Assembly (NCBI GenBank): GCA_024336345.1
Contig: JANFOG010000004.1
Coordinates: 992,001-1,056,000, forward strand
Source: Mariannaea sp. PMI_226
Lineage: Eukaryota > Ascomycota > Sordariomycetes > Hypocreales > Nectriaceae
DNA length: 64,000 bases
Direction of reading: 5' to 3'
Every line of letters starts with the position of its first letter. The first letter of the stretch is position 1. Below are positions 48,399 through 59,834 of the stretch, one piece after another. Position numbers and translations under genes: made by a program. The notes under the pieces were generated by a model. That model was not told the origin of the DNA, did not search any database, and saw only the letters and a program-made list of their open reading frames with translations.

Positions 48399-49110
48399 AT
48401 GCCTTCGGAAGCCGGTCACCGACGTAAGTTTCCTCTGATTCCAACACCGCCGATTCGCAACTTCTCTGCACCGAGGAATTGGTTATTGTTACAACGAATT
48501 TTACTGACAAGGATTTTACAGTATACGTCAAGTGAGTAACCAAATTCCCCTGCCAGAGAGTATTCGAATTTCGCAATTTGGGCTCGCCGCCTTCCCGGAT
48601 ATGCCCGCCTCGAATCGACATCGATATTTTTCCCCCAAAGCCACGGCACGAATGAGATTTGGAAGGACTTGCACTGACAAGATTGGTTTAGGGGACGTCA
48701 CTTGAGCTACCAGCGCTCTCGTAACACCACCCACTCTGGCACCAGCCTGATCAAGATCGAGGGTGTCGACGATACCAAGAGCGCCAAGTATGTTTGAACT
48801 CAAGGAATAACTGTTGCGGTCTAACGGTTGCTAACCGTACTCTTTCCAGCTTCTACCTTGGCAAGAAGGTCGCCTTCGTCTACCGGGGCCAGAAGGAGAT
48901 CCGCGGCACCAAGATCCGCGTGATCTGGGGCAAGGTTACCCGACCCCACGGTAAATTCACTCTCGTCGACCCCGAAACACAATAAATTTCGTACTGACAG
49001 TCTATTTTTTAGGTAACTCTGGTGTTGTCCGCGCCAAGTTCACCTCCCCTCTCCCCACTAAGTCTTTCGGTGCTTCCGTTCGTGTCATGCTGTACCCCTC
49101 GTCGATATAA
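48399..49110 (+). CDS. 60S ribosomal protein eL33 (L35Ae / Rpl33-like)
   Basis: This is a structural protein of the cytosolic large ribosomal subunit. Five exons, 48399-48423, 48522-48531, 48692-48787, 48850-48950 and 49013-49110, give 109 aa, the normal family length. Introns are 98, 160, 62 and 62 nt. Exon 2 is only 10 nt and supplies LYV plus part of the next Lys, completing the start [16 protein letters not shown]. The core reads [20 protein letters not shown], then KKVAFVYRG and [19 protein letters not shown], and the end is [11 protein letters not shown]. All phases agree. The ATG has A at -3. Many short introns near the 5' end are typical for ribosomal protein genes. Confidence 0.97.
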
Positions 49111-52100
49111 AAAAAGGGCTTCGGATGGAGTTGGTAGTGAGGGCGGTTCACATTTGGTTGCATTGGTCGAGGCAAGGATGAAGCAAATTGCCTTGCTTTG
49201 AGGCATTCAATTCAAAAAAGACGTCAAATATCAACCTCGAAGGCTCTGATGACCTGACATCTCGGTGATGATGTATCTACCATGCATCGGTTGGCGATAT
49301 TTCGAACTCGACTGGGAGTCCACGAGGACCAGCGATGGGACGTGGATATGTATCGAGGACACACTCGGCGACGGTGACTAAGGTACAATCGATTCAACGA
49401 TGAATGATAAGGCTGGGGGCTTTCTTATGGCAGCACCTGTCCCTGAAATGCTGGATTGTGATTTTGATTGTTTTTGGGGATTTTTGGAGCCATGGTCTGG
49501 TGTCTAGTGATGAATCGGAATGTCTTTTGATCAAGAACGCCCACAACTGATCACGCCCAGAAGATGTGTCATGTCCAATTGGTATCGCTGAGAATGGTCC
49601 TAAGGTTTCCGTTCTTCGATTCTTCAAGTGAATATGTTCAACTCCACGCCAAAGAGATCGTAAGTCCCCTTGTAATCTACCATCCCTCGATCAACTCGGT
49701 ACCAATCACCTCTCGATCCCTCGCCTTGCCCATTGATATTCACTCGTCTGCCATCAGCTAGATTGGAAGTAGTTGAATCAGCCCTACACTCCACTGTGCA
49801 CCAGGTACCGAGCCATCACCATCGCCCATTGCCTTTTGACAGCCCAGGTAATCCAAACACTGAAATCGGTATACCACTCATTATTCACCAGACGACAATG
49901 GTGTGACTGGTGTACAAACGCTCAGCTTGAGAGACGTAGCTCTGTCAACCTGTTGGCTATAGCCAATCACCGGCTCCATCTTGTCTTTGGAAGGTTTGAC
50001 AAGTCAGGAGTTGGATCCTGAAATTCGTTATGACTCATTCATACAAGATTACATTGTCAGAGGACAATAGCATATATCTTTGTTGATAACTTGATGGTAA
50101 GTAGGATAACAGGACTCTCTGGTCAAGCCTGGCTCTGATATAAGAACCCATTTTGAAAAATAGACAGCTGACCAGCCATGAGTGCACGATATGTATATAA
50201 CTTGGGGCAAAGCCATGGGACGTAATACCTCAGCTCCGTTATACTAGGCCTTCGCTATAGAACTAGATCACACAATTGAAACCATCTTATCTCATGGCTA
50301 GTAAACACCTCCACTTGTATGACCTCCGAAGAGACATGTTTTCTTTTACATCATACATATTCAGTCCCTTGTCACTTAAGTTGAAATACAGCCTTTATAC
50401 AATGCATTACTGAATCGCAGAACTACAGTCGAGCATCCAAAACGTACTAAGTATGGGAGTGGCACAGGATTGAGAATAGCACGCGAGAGGCTCGCCAAAA
50501 CGTTACAATAAGTAAGGCACTTCATCGTCGCCATATGCATTACCAAGAGAAATTCTATTGTTGAGAATGAACTGGTGTTGTCTCTTGGGTTTCGAAAGTC
50601 TATCCAAGGGACGAGCTCAAGTCCGAGTAGCTAGGACCCTATCTATGGCGGTATCAGGGAACTCAAACAAATACTGTGTACTCACTCACACGTACACGTC
50701 TAAGGCGCAGAAGATCTGTTACTGGCGAAAGGGCTCAACTTCATTACGGCATTGTACTTATCCCGAGACCTGTACAGCATATACAAGACTGTTAGGTTAT
50801 TTGGGCTTGCAAGATCTATTCGCAACCCAGCATACGTATCGCTCGAACCGCCTCATCTATGTCATACTCCTGAAGTACTCAAATATTGGGTTAGTAGATG
50901 AGTAAAGAACCAGCCTACCTTTTCACATTGATAAAAAAAATAGGGATTGAGTTTCTACATCATTATTATTATCCATGCGCTCCAACTGCCTTATATCAAG
51001 TGATAAACAGCTAGGATACATCGATATCGATAGGATGTACATCTGAGACAGTAGAGATTATTGCTCTGTCACGATTACTTGCCACTAGTTATCTGGCTTG
51101 AACCGAATGATAATCCTGTTCCGTGTGTTGTTCCTCTGGCATAATTGACTCTTCTTGTCCAAAATCACATCATCAGAAAGTCAATGTGTTCACCTGATAA
51201 TGCGTGAAATTCTCAAAGGTCGGGATCTCGGTGAGTTAGATTCATCACCCCTGAAAAATGCATGCCTCCTCCTACAGATGAGATGAGGCATGTGTGATTG
51301 CCACCACAGCGACGCCCGCATCCCGACAAAGTTGTATTTCACCTCGGCAGAGAGATAACCCTAATGCCGCTCCAGTGCACGGCATGTGGGACAAGTAGGC
51401 AAGACAAAGCGAGTTTCGGGTTGGTCGAATGGCATTGTCTTAGACATGGCGTTATTAGGATGAAAAGGTAAAAAAACAAATAGAAGAGAAAGAAAAAAGT
51501 CGCCGCTTACATACTACATATTTCAGCAGGTCATGGGTACACGTTCTATGCTCGAAGCGGCATGAGTGGAGGTTTGTACGACCTGAGACACCAACCGGTA
51601 GCTACAGCATCAAAGCCATGTATGCAGGTTAACGTACAAAGTACCGTTAGCCATCTGTTGCCCTCAACCAAGTCAGGTTTTCCAGCTTCGGGGCCCAGCT
51701 TTGCGTGAAACCGTGTTGGTTGGGGAGTGTGCTCTTTTCCCTGATAATGAGGAGCATGCCGATGGTCAGCGGCCACCCGGAAAAGCGGCAAAGCCCCCCG
51801 AGGTGACGGGGATATAGTTTGATGATAAGTTGCAAGGGATATATCGAAAACTCATTATCTATCTGCCTGCCTCAAGAGAGCAGCTGCTTGTTTGCAATCA
51901 ATTGAGGTCTTGCCCAATGAAACTGTATGTCTTGAACCAGGTGGAAGAATGATGTACATGCCAGTCAACCAGTTACTTCAAATGAGTCCGGGGGGGTGGG
52001 AGGGAGGGACAAGAGAAGTTTTGTGTGAGTGGGAAAAAGGGTGAGTGGAGGGACGAAATCGTATGCCGGAGGCTGTGTCCAACCTTGGACGGAGACCTCT

Positions 52101-52342
52101 TCGGTTCGCGGCATTTGTGACTGCATAACTGCATGCGTCTCGAGACAGCAGAGCAATGGGCGCTGAGACACTCGCGCACACTTCCACAATATTGAGCACA
52201 ATGCATATCGCAAGAGACGGATCTAAAATGAACCGCACGTACGGAGACGGTAACCGCAGGAGTTTGTGCAGCTGGGAAAAAGATGAGTACAAGGTTTGTG
52301 TATGCCGTAGTGGGTTAAGGACCAAGAACGGTGAATGATCCA

Positions 52343-52437
52343 TCTCGTATCAAGCCTCGTACCAAGCCTCGTATCGAAAAGTCTTATCGAGAGTCGTTAT
52401 CGCTCTAGGCAATCTAGGTATTCTAGTACTCTAGGCC
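52343..52437. repeat. Patch of degenerate short repeats (CTCGTATC and TCTAGG words)
   Basis: Three imperfect copies of CTCGTAYCAAG-like sequence are followed by TTATCGAGAGTCGTTATCG and then four spaced CTAGG or CTAG words. The patch lies in an intergenic region, and its origin and function are unknown. Confidence 0.5.
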
Positions 52438-55254
52438 CTGTTAACATTGGGTGTAACATATCAGGCTCATCTTGGTGGACCTTGTTTCTATATGCTACAT
52501 ATCGTCCATTCATTCTGCAAGTAGTCAAGCTCCGGAAATGGCGGGAAACGGGACGAAAAATTGAGCGCATAATAATCGCATTGTATGCATCGGATCGAGA
52601 GAAGGTAAAAAAAAAAAAGGCTCCCATCTCGCATCCATTGCCAGTCAGTCCAAGGTAGTTAGTGGAGTGAGCAGCAATACAATGCTAGCAGACCTCCCAC
52701 ATCCCATGGACTTGCATGAAAAGTGCATGCACACAACCCTAGCGAGGAAACTAACTAGGGAAAAAGAGAGGAAAAGAGGGTGTGCGGGAGCCACCGAACA
52801 CGAAGAAGAGGCGCATTTACAGTGGAACGGGTCAAGACTTCAGATGATCGGCGCCCCTCTGAAACACGACGTCAACATGATCATTGACAAAAGAAAGCGA
52901 GGAAGAATAGACGACGTAGTTGCTATGCTCTATAGACCCTGACCTCGCCCTAGCAAAGCGGATCATGGTAGGGGCCACCGCCTAAACCTCACATTGTCGA
53001 CCAAGCAGTCAATGTGCTGGGCGTTACCATGATGTGCCATGTCTAGGGGGGAGGGGTCTATTCCAGGAGTTGTTTTCTGCCCCTGACTTGCAAAAGACTT
53101 GGTTGAAAGCTTGTGTATCTAGTACGAGGTACGGAGTACTTTGTAAACCTTCAATTTCTGTGTGTTTGTGTTTGTTTGTGTGTGTTGGCCGTCGACCGCC
53201 ACTTCTTCACGGACCCTCCATGCTCCAGTCAGCTGGGTCTGGGAAGAATGGCGCCCAAAATCGGCGGGCCCTTTGAGGTAATCAGTAGATAGAAGGAGAG
53301 AGAAAGGAAAAAAAAAAAAAATTAACAACACATCATCGCAATTACCGAAGCAAGATGCAGGAGAGAATAAGAATGAGCCAGGGAACAAAAAAATTCACTG
53401 ACAACCGACATTCTTGGCTGCATTGGATGAAGCAGCAGGGATGTCAAATGGGGCTCGTGGACGTGGCACTCGTCGCTTCTGCGGCTCATCATCACATTTT
53501 CATGTACTATTATGTGCTCTATGACTAGTACAGCTGTATTGAAAGAGTTTTTTTTTCTTTTCCTTTCCTCCTTCTCTCCTCATTTAGCCGGTTCTTCTCT
53601 CATCTTCAGGTTGAATCAGGCAAGCCTCAGATCATTGATGATGAATCGGTGAAAGGGGCAATTATATGAAGATTTCTTGCTGTCGGCCAGGCCAGGGATA
53701 TCAATCCGTCAAGGTAACATGATGACGACTATCAAAAGAAAATATCACGATGAATAGTCTAAAGAGAGTGATTCACAAAAAGAATCATAGACATGGACTT
53801 TTATTTAATTTTTATTTATTTATTGCCTATCTAGGAACAGGTCAAGTACGATATCTACATAGCGTCGCACGCCTCTTTTAGGGTTTGTGCCACTCAGCTT
53901 TTCCACCACGGGAGGTACGTTCTCCCAAACAATGGAACTCCCGCAATGGGCTGAGTATCAAGCGGAGCGGACGCGTCATGGCTACTGATAGTTCAGCAAT
54001 TTGCTCAGCTCCCCAGGCATGTCTCTCTCTCTTTATGTCAGCGACTCTAGTTGGCTGTCGTACGCAGTGTGGGGGACTTCCAACGATCAATCTGACAACA
54101 AGAGTGAAGGTCACATTGTACCTCAGGTCATGGAGAACCAGGCATTTTGTAAGTTCACACGAACATGAGTGGGAATAGACTAGCCGCCACTGTTTGAATA
54201 TCGAGTCGAGCCAAGTCTCGTATCGTTTCGGCTCCGTCGCGAGCAAAAGACATCAGAAACGGTATTTGTTAAATTTCCTCTTTCACGCGCGAGGAGAAGC
54301 TGGGGCTTATATAGACTTCCGCTTATTACACAAGCGCGGGCATCAGGTAATCATCCACTTGACGAACGTGATGTATATAAATAAATAGAACTAAATTGTC
54401 ACTTATCGCCCTTAGGGTGCCCGCTGCTAGCGAAAGGCTATGTATGATTGACTTTCCCGCATCTACTATGACCTCGATTATAGCTTCGTCCCGAGCCATT
54501 TCCCACCCTCTGCTGCCTTGCTCCCAGTTCGTCCTGTCATGGTACAGGAGGTGCCTCGGCACCTGCCTTGGTTCAACTTTAAACCAGAATCACCAAACAT
54601 CATGAAGAAAAATAGTTAGGCACATGAACACTCGGTCGGAATACTTCAGTGGCAAACGGTGTAAGCTTCCCAGGTTGGGGTTGTTAATTGCCACTTATTG
54701 AATACATCGGACCGTTGCAGCTGAGCATCCAAATAAAACCTATCACCTTATTTTTATCTAGCCTGCGATTCACATCTTCACTCTGACCCAAGCTAGGTGC
54801 AGCCTGAAGGTGCATTATCACACAACCTACCTTACCTACCGTGGTATCTTACATACAAGGTAGGGTGACCCAAACACGTGCCGTGTACGTGTAGGGCAGG
54901 TAGCACTCGTTATGATTCATTGAATTCGGTACGGAGTAGTTTATTGTTGAAGAAAACCAAAAATTCTTCGCCGAGAGCATCGCAGGCCGTTCTTCATACA
55001 ATGTGGGTGGTTTACTGGCCAAATACTTCCGTGTTGCTCCACCTCAGCCATCATTACCAACTAGCTGACCTGTCAATCACTGCAGAAGCTTTGGCTTGCT
55101 TGCAACACGGATCACTGAAAGCCGCTATTCCAATCGTGTAGCCTGCCATCGGTGCGGCAACCACGCCCCCCAGCAACGAACCAGGACCCAGGAGCCAAGA
55201 TCAAGCCACCTTGAAAAAAAATCGGAGGGGCGGGGTGTGCTTCAGGGAGTGCCA

Positions 55255-55278
55255 GGGGGGGGGGGGGGGGGGGGGGGG
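55255..55278. repeat. Homopolymer of 24 G
   Basis: This is an uninterrupted run of 24 guanines on the plus strand in a gene-free region, bounded by GCCA and ACCATC. It could form a G-quadruplex. Its exact length is likely to be a sequencing or assembly estimate. Confidence 0.9.
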
Positions 55279-57225
55279 ACCATCTGTCCATCCTTGTGAA
55301 GCAAACAGCACATCTCTTTGGCTCTTCTGAACTGAACTGATGTATCCTTGGTTGCCGGATCAATCATACCCACAACATCAGAATGCCTCTAAAGTGACGT
55401 CAGGATTTCGCAGATACAGCTCAACGCCCCGGTCCCATTAACGCAACCACTGGAAGAATTCAATCCACTACATAGGCGCCAACCGAAACAGAAACCATCA
55501 GGGAACGGAACTGGCAGAGATTTCGTTAAAAGTCGCTGAGATGGGAGGGTACGGAAGAAAGAGGGAAAAGAAAACATGCGAAAGGCAACCCCTCCAAAAG
55601 CAGAAAAACAAGTGGATGGTGCTTGCGGAGGGGCGTAAGACACACGAAAGAAAAAAAAGCCAAGACAGAAGAATTGCCAAAGACAGCGGGTCAAAGCTGA
55701 AGAAAAACCGGAAACAGAATCTGCAAGACATCGAATTTTGTAATGGTTGGGACGAAACCTCGACGCAAGCAAAAAGTCTCAATAACTCCCAAGCACCTTA
55801 GCTGGTTAGTAGAAAAAAATCAAGCAGCCACAGCCAAGAAAACCAAGGAAACAGAACGGGCGCTTCCAATTCTCCCCCGCCTCCCAACCGGCGCACGGTA
55901 GCAGGGGTTGTTTCAAGTCGCGCCGACAATAAGGTGAGATTTCAGCAGTTGCCAGTCCCTGGCCCAGGACCAATATCTACAATCGGCCTGTTTTTTTTGG
56001 GCCAGTCCCATTATGTGACCGGCTTCTGAAAGTCGTCACTAGTACTGTATCTAGGAACGAATCGTCCGTCATCGACAACAAGAGAGGGGGGGACCCCGGG
56101 GGGGGAGAGCCCTGGTGGGTTGAGAGACCGGGAAATAGAAAGAAACAGACAGAGGAAACAGCAAACAGAAAGCAGGAACAACAAGGAGGGGCGTCTCCGT
56201 CTCGTTTCACCTCGTGGACAGTTTTCCCATTGACACTTGCTCTCATCCAAAACCTCAAGTCAGCTTACAGATTACAGAGGCGCGCTCTAGCTACTGTTGT
56301 TCCCGTCACAATTTTGCTTGATTCACGTCCTCTTCTCTCAGTTTACTCCCGTTAAATTGTTTTCTACCATCATCGCTTCTGTCGTCCTTTTCTTCTCCTT
56401 CTTCGTCGTCTTCTTCATCCTCATCTTCATCCTCATTCCTTTTCTTTTCCTCCTCCCATATTCGGCCCATCCCCCAGATATCATTCCTATACCCACGCCA
56501 TCCCCTCCCTCAATTCACCCCCCAAACCCCTCCCCATTAAACCCACTGCACACACACGCGCAACCCTCTCCGGCCACACCCTTGCCAGTCCACGAGTCGG
56601 CTCCACTGCTGATAGCGCTACCAAAGACGAAAGACCCGCAACGGGCCTAAGAAGTTACCCAAGGACAGCAGGCCCCAGCGCCCAAAAACCCAAGGTACAA
56701 GCCCTGCACGCCGCCGGAAGCAGCCCATCTCTCCCACTCTTGCGTGGCTTGGCTTGACCTGGCAGCTCTCCCGCAACAGATTAACTAGAGAGGCCAGGAA
56801 AACCAACCAGGGATTCCCATCCTCTTCTCCCCAACCTCGTCAACTTGTCTTCGTCTTCGTCTTTTCTATCTCCTCCACCGACAAGAAAAAGTCTCCCATT
56901 TTCAAGATTCAGCCAGTTTCTGTCTTCATTGCCAGTAATTTGTTTCGTCTCCATCCTCTCGTTTGCACCCGCTATTGCCCTTGCTCGAGTCCCTCTTTAC
57001 AACCTTGTAATCTCCATTACGACATACCCTCGCATCGATCCATTACTCTGCGACACAAGCGCCTCTCCTCTCCACCATCACTATCAATCCCCGAAGCTTC
57101 AACTCTACCCTCGTCGGATATTGCAGTGTCCGTTCCCACGAACCTGCTAGATTACTCGACCCCGCGACCCACGACCAACTTTCCAACCTGACAAAACTTG
57201 GCTATTCTCCCCAAGCGCCGCAACT

Positions 57226-58557
57226 ATGGCGACCTCCGCTGATCAGTATCGCCAATATACGGTGCCGCCGTCGCCCCGTCAGTCGCAGCAGCAGCAGCAG
57301 CAGTCTTATCCACCGCAGCAGCAGACATCCCAGGCGCCTCCTCGGTCGACATACCAACGACCTTCTCACCAGTCGCATAAATCGAGAACTCTCAGTTTTG
57401 TTTCCCAGAGATCGCATAAGAGCTCTGGTAGCAAAGACTTGACAGAAACTCATGCAGAAAAGGAAGCAAAGCGTCTTCACAGCAAAGCAGACCCTACACT
57501 CGCTATCAACGAGGCCGAGCCTTGTATGTCTTGATTCCAACTCGTGTATTTTGTAACCATTCGACTAACACCAAGACAAGCCACCCTCGCCGCGATGAAA
57601 TCCGAATTATCATACACTCCCCTGCGATCCATTCAACACAAAGATGTCTATGGAAACACTATCGGTTCGTCTGAAGTGCTCCTATTTGCGAGATAGTGAC
57701 TAACATGACTCTAGCTGACCCCGATCGATCAAACCCAACTAGAAATAGGTGGGAGCGACCCCTCGATACCATTCGAGGCTTCGAAGCTGCGATTGATGGA
57801 GGGTACGCGCGCAAGTCGATGTATGGTGGCAACGGTACATATTCACCCATCCCGATATTTGTCACATCTCCACTAACTTTCAATAGACAACGAATCGGTC
57901 AATATGAACCGACGGAACAGCTCATTTACGAGCTCCCAGCCTCGCTACCCTCAAGAGAGCTACTATAACGGTCGAACTGGCTCTTTGAGGCCAGAGACCT
58001 CTCAGTATGATAGTGGTTCCCGAGGCAACTATTTTGATGGCCAGCAATACGGTAATGGTTATGGAGCTGGGCCGTCCCGACAACGCATGTCTCGCATGCA
58101 AACGGAACCCCATTATGGCCGCAGTCAAAACATTTATCCCATGCCTCACAAGGACCGATCGTACGAGACGGTCACCTCAGCCGCCGGGAGCGGAAACTCG
58201 GACCAAGCTGGTTATCAGACTGATCCTACCAGCAGCGACAACAGCTCAATTGATCGCGCGATGCCGGCTAAGCGCCAACCTCCCATGGATTATGCTCCCC
58301 GGTCTGGCCAGGGCCAACAGTATGGACAGCAATATCAACGCGGTTATCTTGCCCCTGTGTCTAATGGGCAGGCCAGGCCACCACAGCAGCGAGCACCGAA
58401 CTCGGCACCAGCTGCTGCAGTGCCACCACAAGGACCAGTTTCAAATGGCAAGCAAAAGGGCTCGCTTCTAAGGCGGTCATCGAACATATCTCGACTCCAA
58501 GAAGCACCAGAAAAGCGCAAAAGTTGGTTTGCCCGTCGTTTCAGCAAAAATACCTAG
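57226..58557 (+). CDS. DUF2406-like fungal protein of unknown function
   Basis: This matches my memory of the fungal DUF2406 family, whose role is unclear. Four exons, 57226-57523, 57581-57664, 57715-57834 and 57887-58557, have introns of 57, 50 and 52 nt and give 390 aa. The conserved part runs from about residue 75 to 160: KEAKRLHSKADPTLAINEAEPS, TPLRSIQHKDVYGNTIADPD, then NPTRNRWERPLDTIRGFEAAIDGGY. The N-terminus is Gln/Pro/Ser-rich with a CAG-coded Gln run. The C-terminal half is Tyr/Gln/Ser/Gly-rich and disordered, and it ends in a basic segment (KRKSWFARRFSKNT). There is no signal peptide or membrane segment. A long pyrimidine-rich leader precedes the start. The family assignment is fairly confident; the function is not known. 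Confidence 0.85.
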
Positions 58558-59319
58558 TTGTATCCGAGCATTCCTTAGCGACGATCCAAATAAGCTATAT
58601 CGGCTCCTCACAACTCGCCCTCATACATTCCATTCTGTCACGTTCCTTTACCGATACCCGTTTTTTTCTTGATTCTGCAGGCAGAAAGGGCGCTCTCAAA
58701 AGGTGCTACACTGCTTGGGATTCACAGCAGAAGTACGTGGGATGATTTTATATCTATTATTTCTATTACCCGACCCATGACGTTTTTGGACCGGAGATGC
58801 AAGGGAAAGTTTGCGACCATGGGTTCAATGTTTTCTCAACTTTTTTTATTCTTTTCCTTTTGTAATTGGACTCGAAAGTTCTTGGTTGGTCGTCTTGGAG
58901 GCAATAGGACGTATGACTCTGGGTTGCTGCATGGTACATATTAGCATACGAGACTTGTACGAGGCGTTTCCGGGATTTCTTTGTTTGGGAATTGGCTGAG
59001 ACAATGGGGATGTGAAAAGTCACAGCAGATGGTGGATCTATTCGCAGCGTCCACAACTCAATCATGGTTCACCACAAGGTTTTCATGGCATATACGAGTT
59101 GAGTGGCTGCAGAGGATAATACAGATGTGACCTGCCAAGGGAGACAGGTTCTACACCCAATTCATGATAAGATAAATAACTAATAGGATTACGCTACCAA
59201 GTCTGAGACTGTGTGCCCTGTCCTTGCTGTGAAAAATGTGATTAATACATTGATACATAACATAACACATCCCACGAAACTGCTGATGGTATCTGGTGCA
59301 ACCATCTCACGCACTTTCC
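58558..59319. other. Convergent intergenic region, DUF2406-like gene / VMA21
   Basis: This is about 0.76 kb between converging genes. It is AT-rich with T-runs near 58664 and 58841-58857, consistent with two facing 3' ends. No gene is visible. Confidence 0.5.
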
Positions 59320-59834
59320 TTACTGGTCCTTTTTGCTTTCGACCTTGGCCTTGTCCAACTGCTCCGACTGGTCCTCCCTCATAGCAACGATAATGTAGGA
59401 GACCAGGACAACATTGGCCATGAGGGCAGCAAAACCGCCTGCAAATGATGAGTTACCTGGGGCGCAGCATATTAGTTAGCTTCAAGAAGAGGCTAAGATG
59501 GAGATTTTGGGAGGTGTGGGTATGGAAGCCAACATGCCTTTGAAAACGGTGTTGACGGTGACGAAATAAGAGCCGATGGGAATCACAATCATGGCGAGAG
59601 TAAAAGCAATAAGTTTGAAGATTACATCGCTGTTTAGTGAGTTAGCTAGTTTTGCTTTTCATTTCTTTGACTTTTGAAGGTGAAAATGGAGGAGGGTTGG
59701 AGCGGAGGTGTAATGAGCTTTGGAGGGGACAGGTCGCACCTGGGCACAGCTGGGCTAATGTTGGACTTTTGATCAACGGTTTCGTCCTGGTCCAGGATGG
59801 TTTTTTCGGTGGCGACAATGCGTCGAGTGGCCAT
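59320..59834 (-). CDS. VMA21: VMA21, vacuolar H+-ATPase assembly integral membrane protein
   Basis: This ER membrane chaperone is needed to assemble the Vo sector of the V-ATPase. Three exons, 59834-59740, 59629-59538 and 59456-59320, give 107 aa, the usual length. The N-terminus MATRRIVATEKTIL is typical of filamentous fungi. Two transmembrane segments follow: KLIAFTLAMIVIPIGSYFV and FAALMANVVLVSYIIVAM, linked by NTVFKGNSSFAGG. The C-terminus is charged (KAKVESKKDQ), like the ER retrieval tails of the family. Intron 1 is 110 nt (GTGCGA donor). Intron 2 (59457-59537, 81 nt) begins with GCATGT, not GT, yet is required to join VFKG to NSSFAGG. It has a GCTAAC branch and a CCCAG acceptor, so it is a GC-AG intron. 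Confidence 0.95.

Larger units (their letters stand above)
49111..57225. other. 8.1 kb region with no supported protein gene
   Basis: This is the longest gene-free stretch. From 49111 to about 52300 it is AT-rich with random short frames. A patch of degenerate CTCGTATC/TCTAGG words lies at 52343-52437. TACGGAGTA copies lie at about 53130 and 54930. A 24-base G run lies at 55255-55278, and a G-rich patch at 56086-56107. From about 56330 to 57225 the plus strand is strongly pyrimidine-rich, as expected for the promoter and long leader of the next gene. No tRNA, rRNA or transposon frame was recognised. Noncoding RNAs cannot be excluded. Confidence 0.45.
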
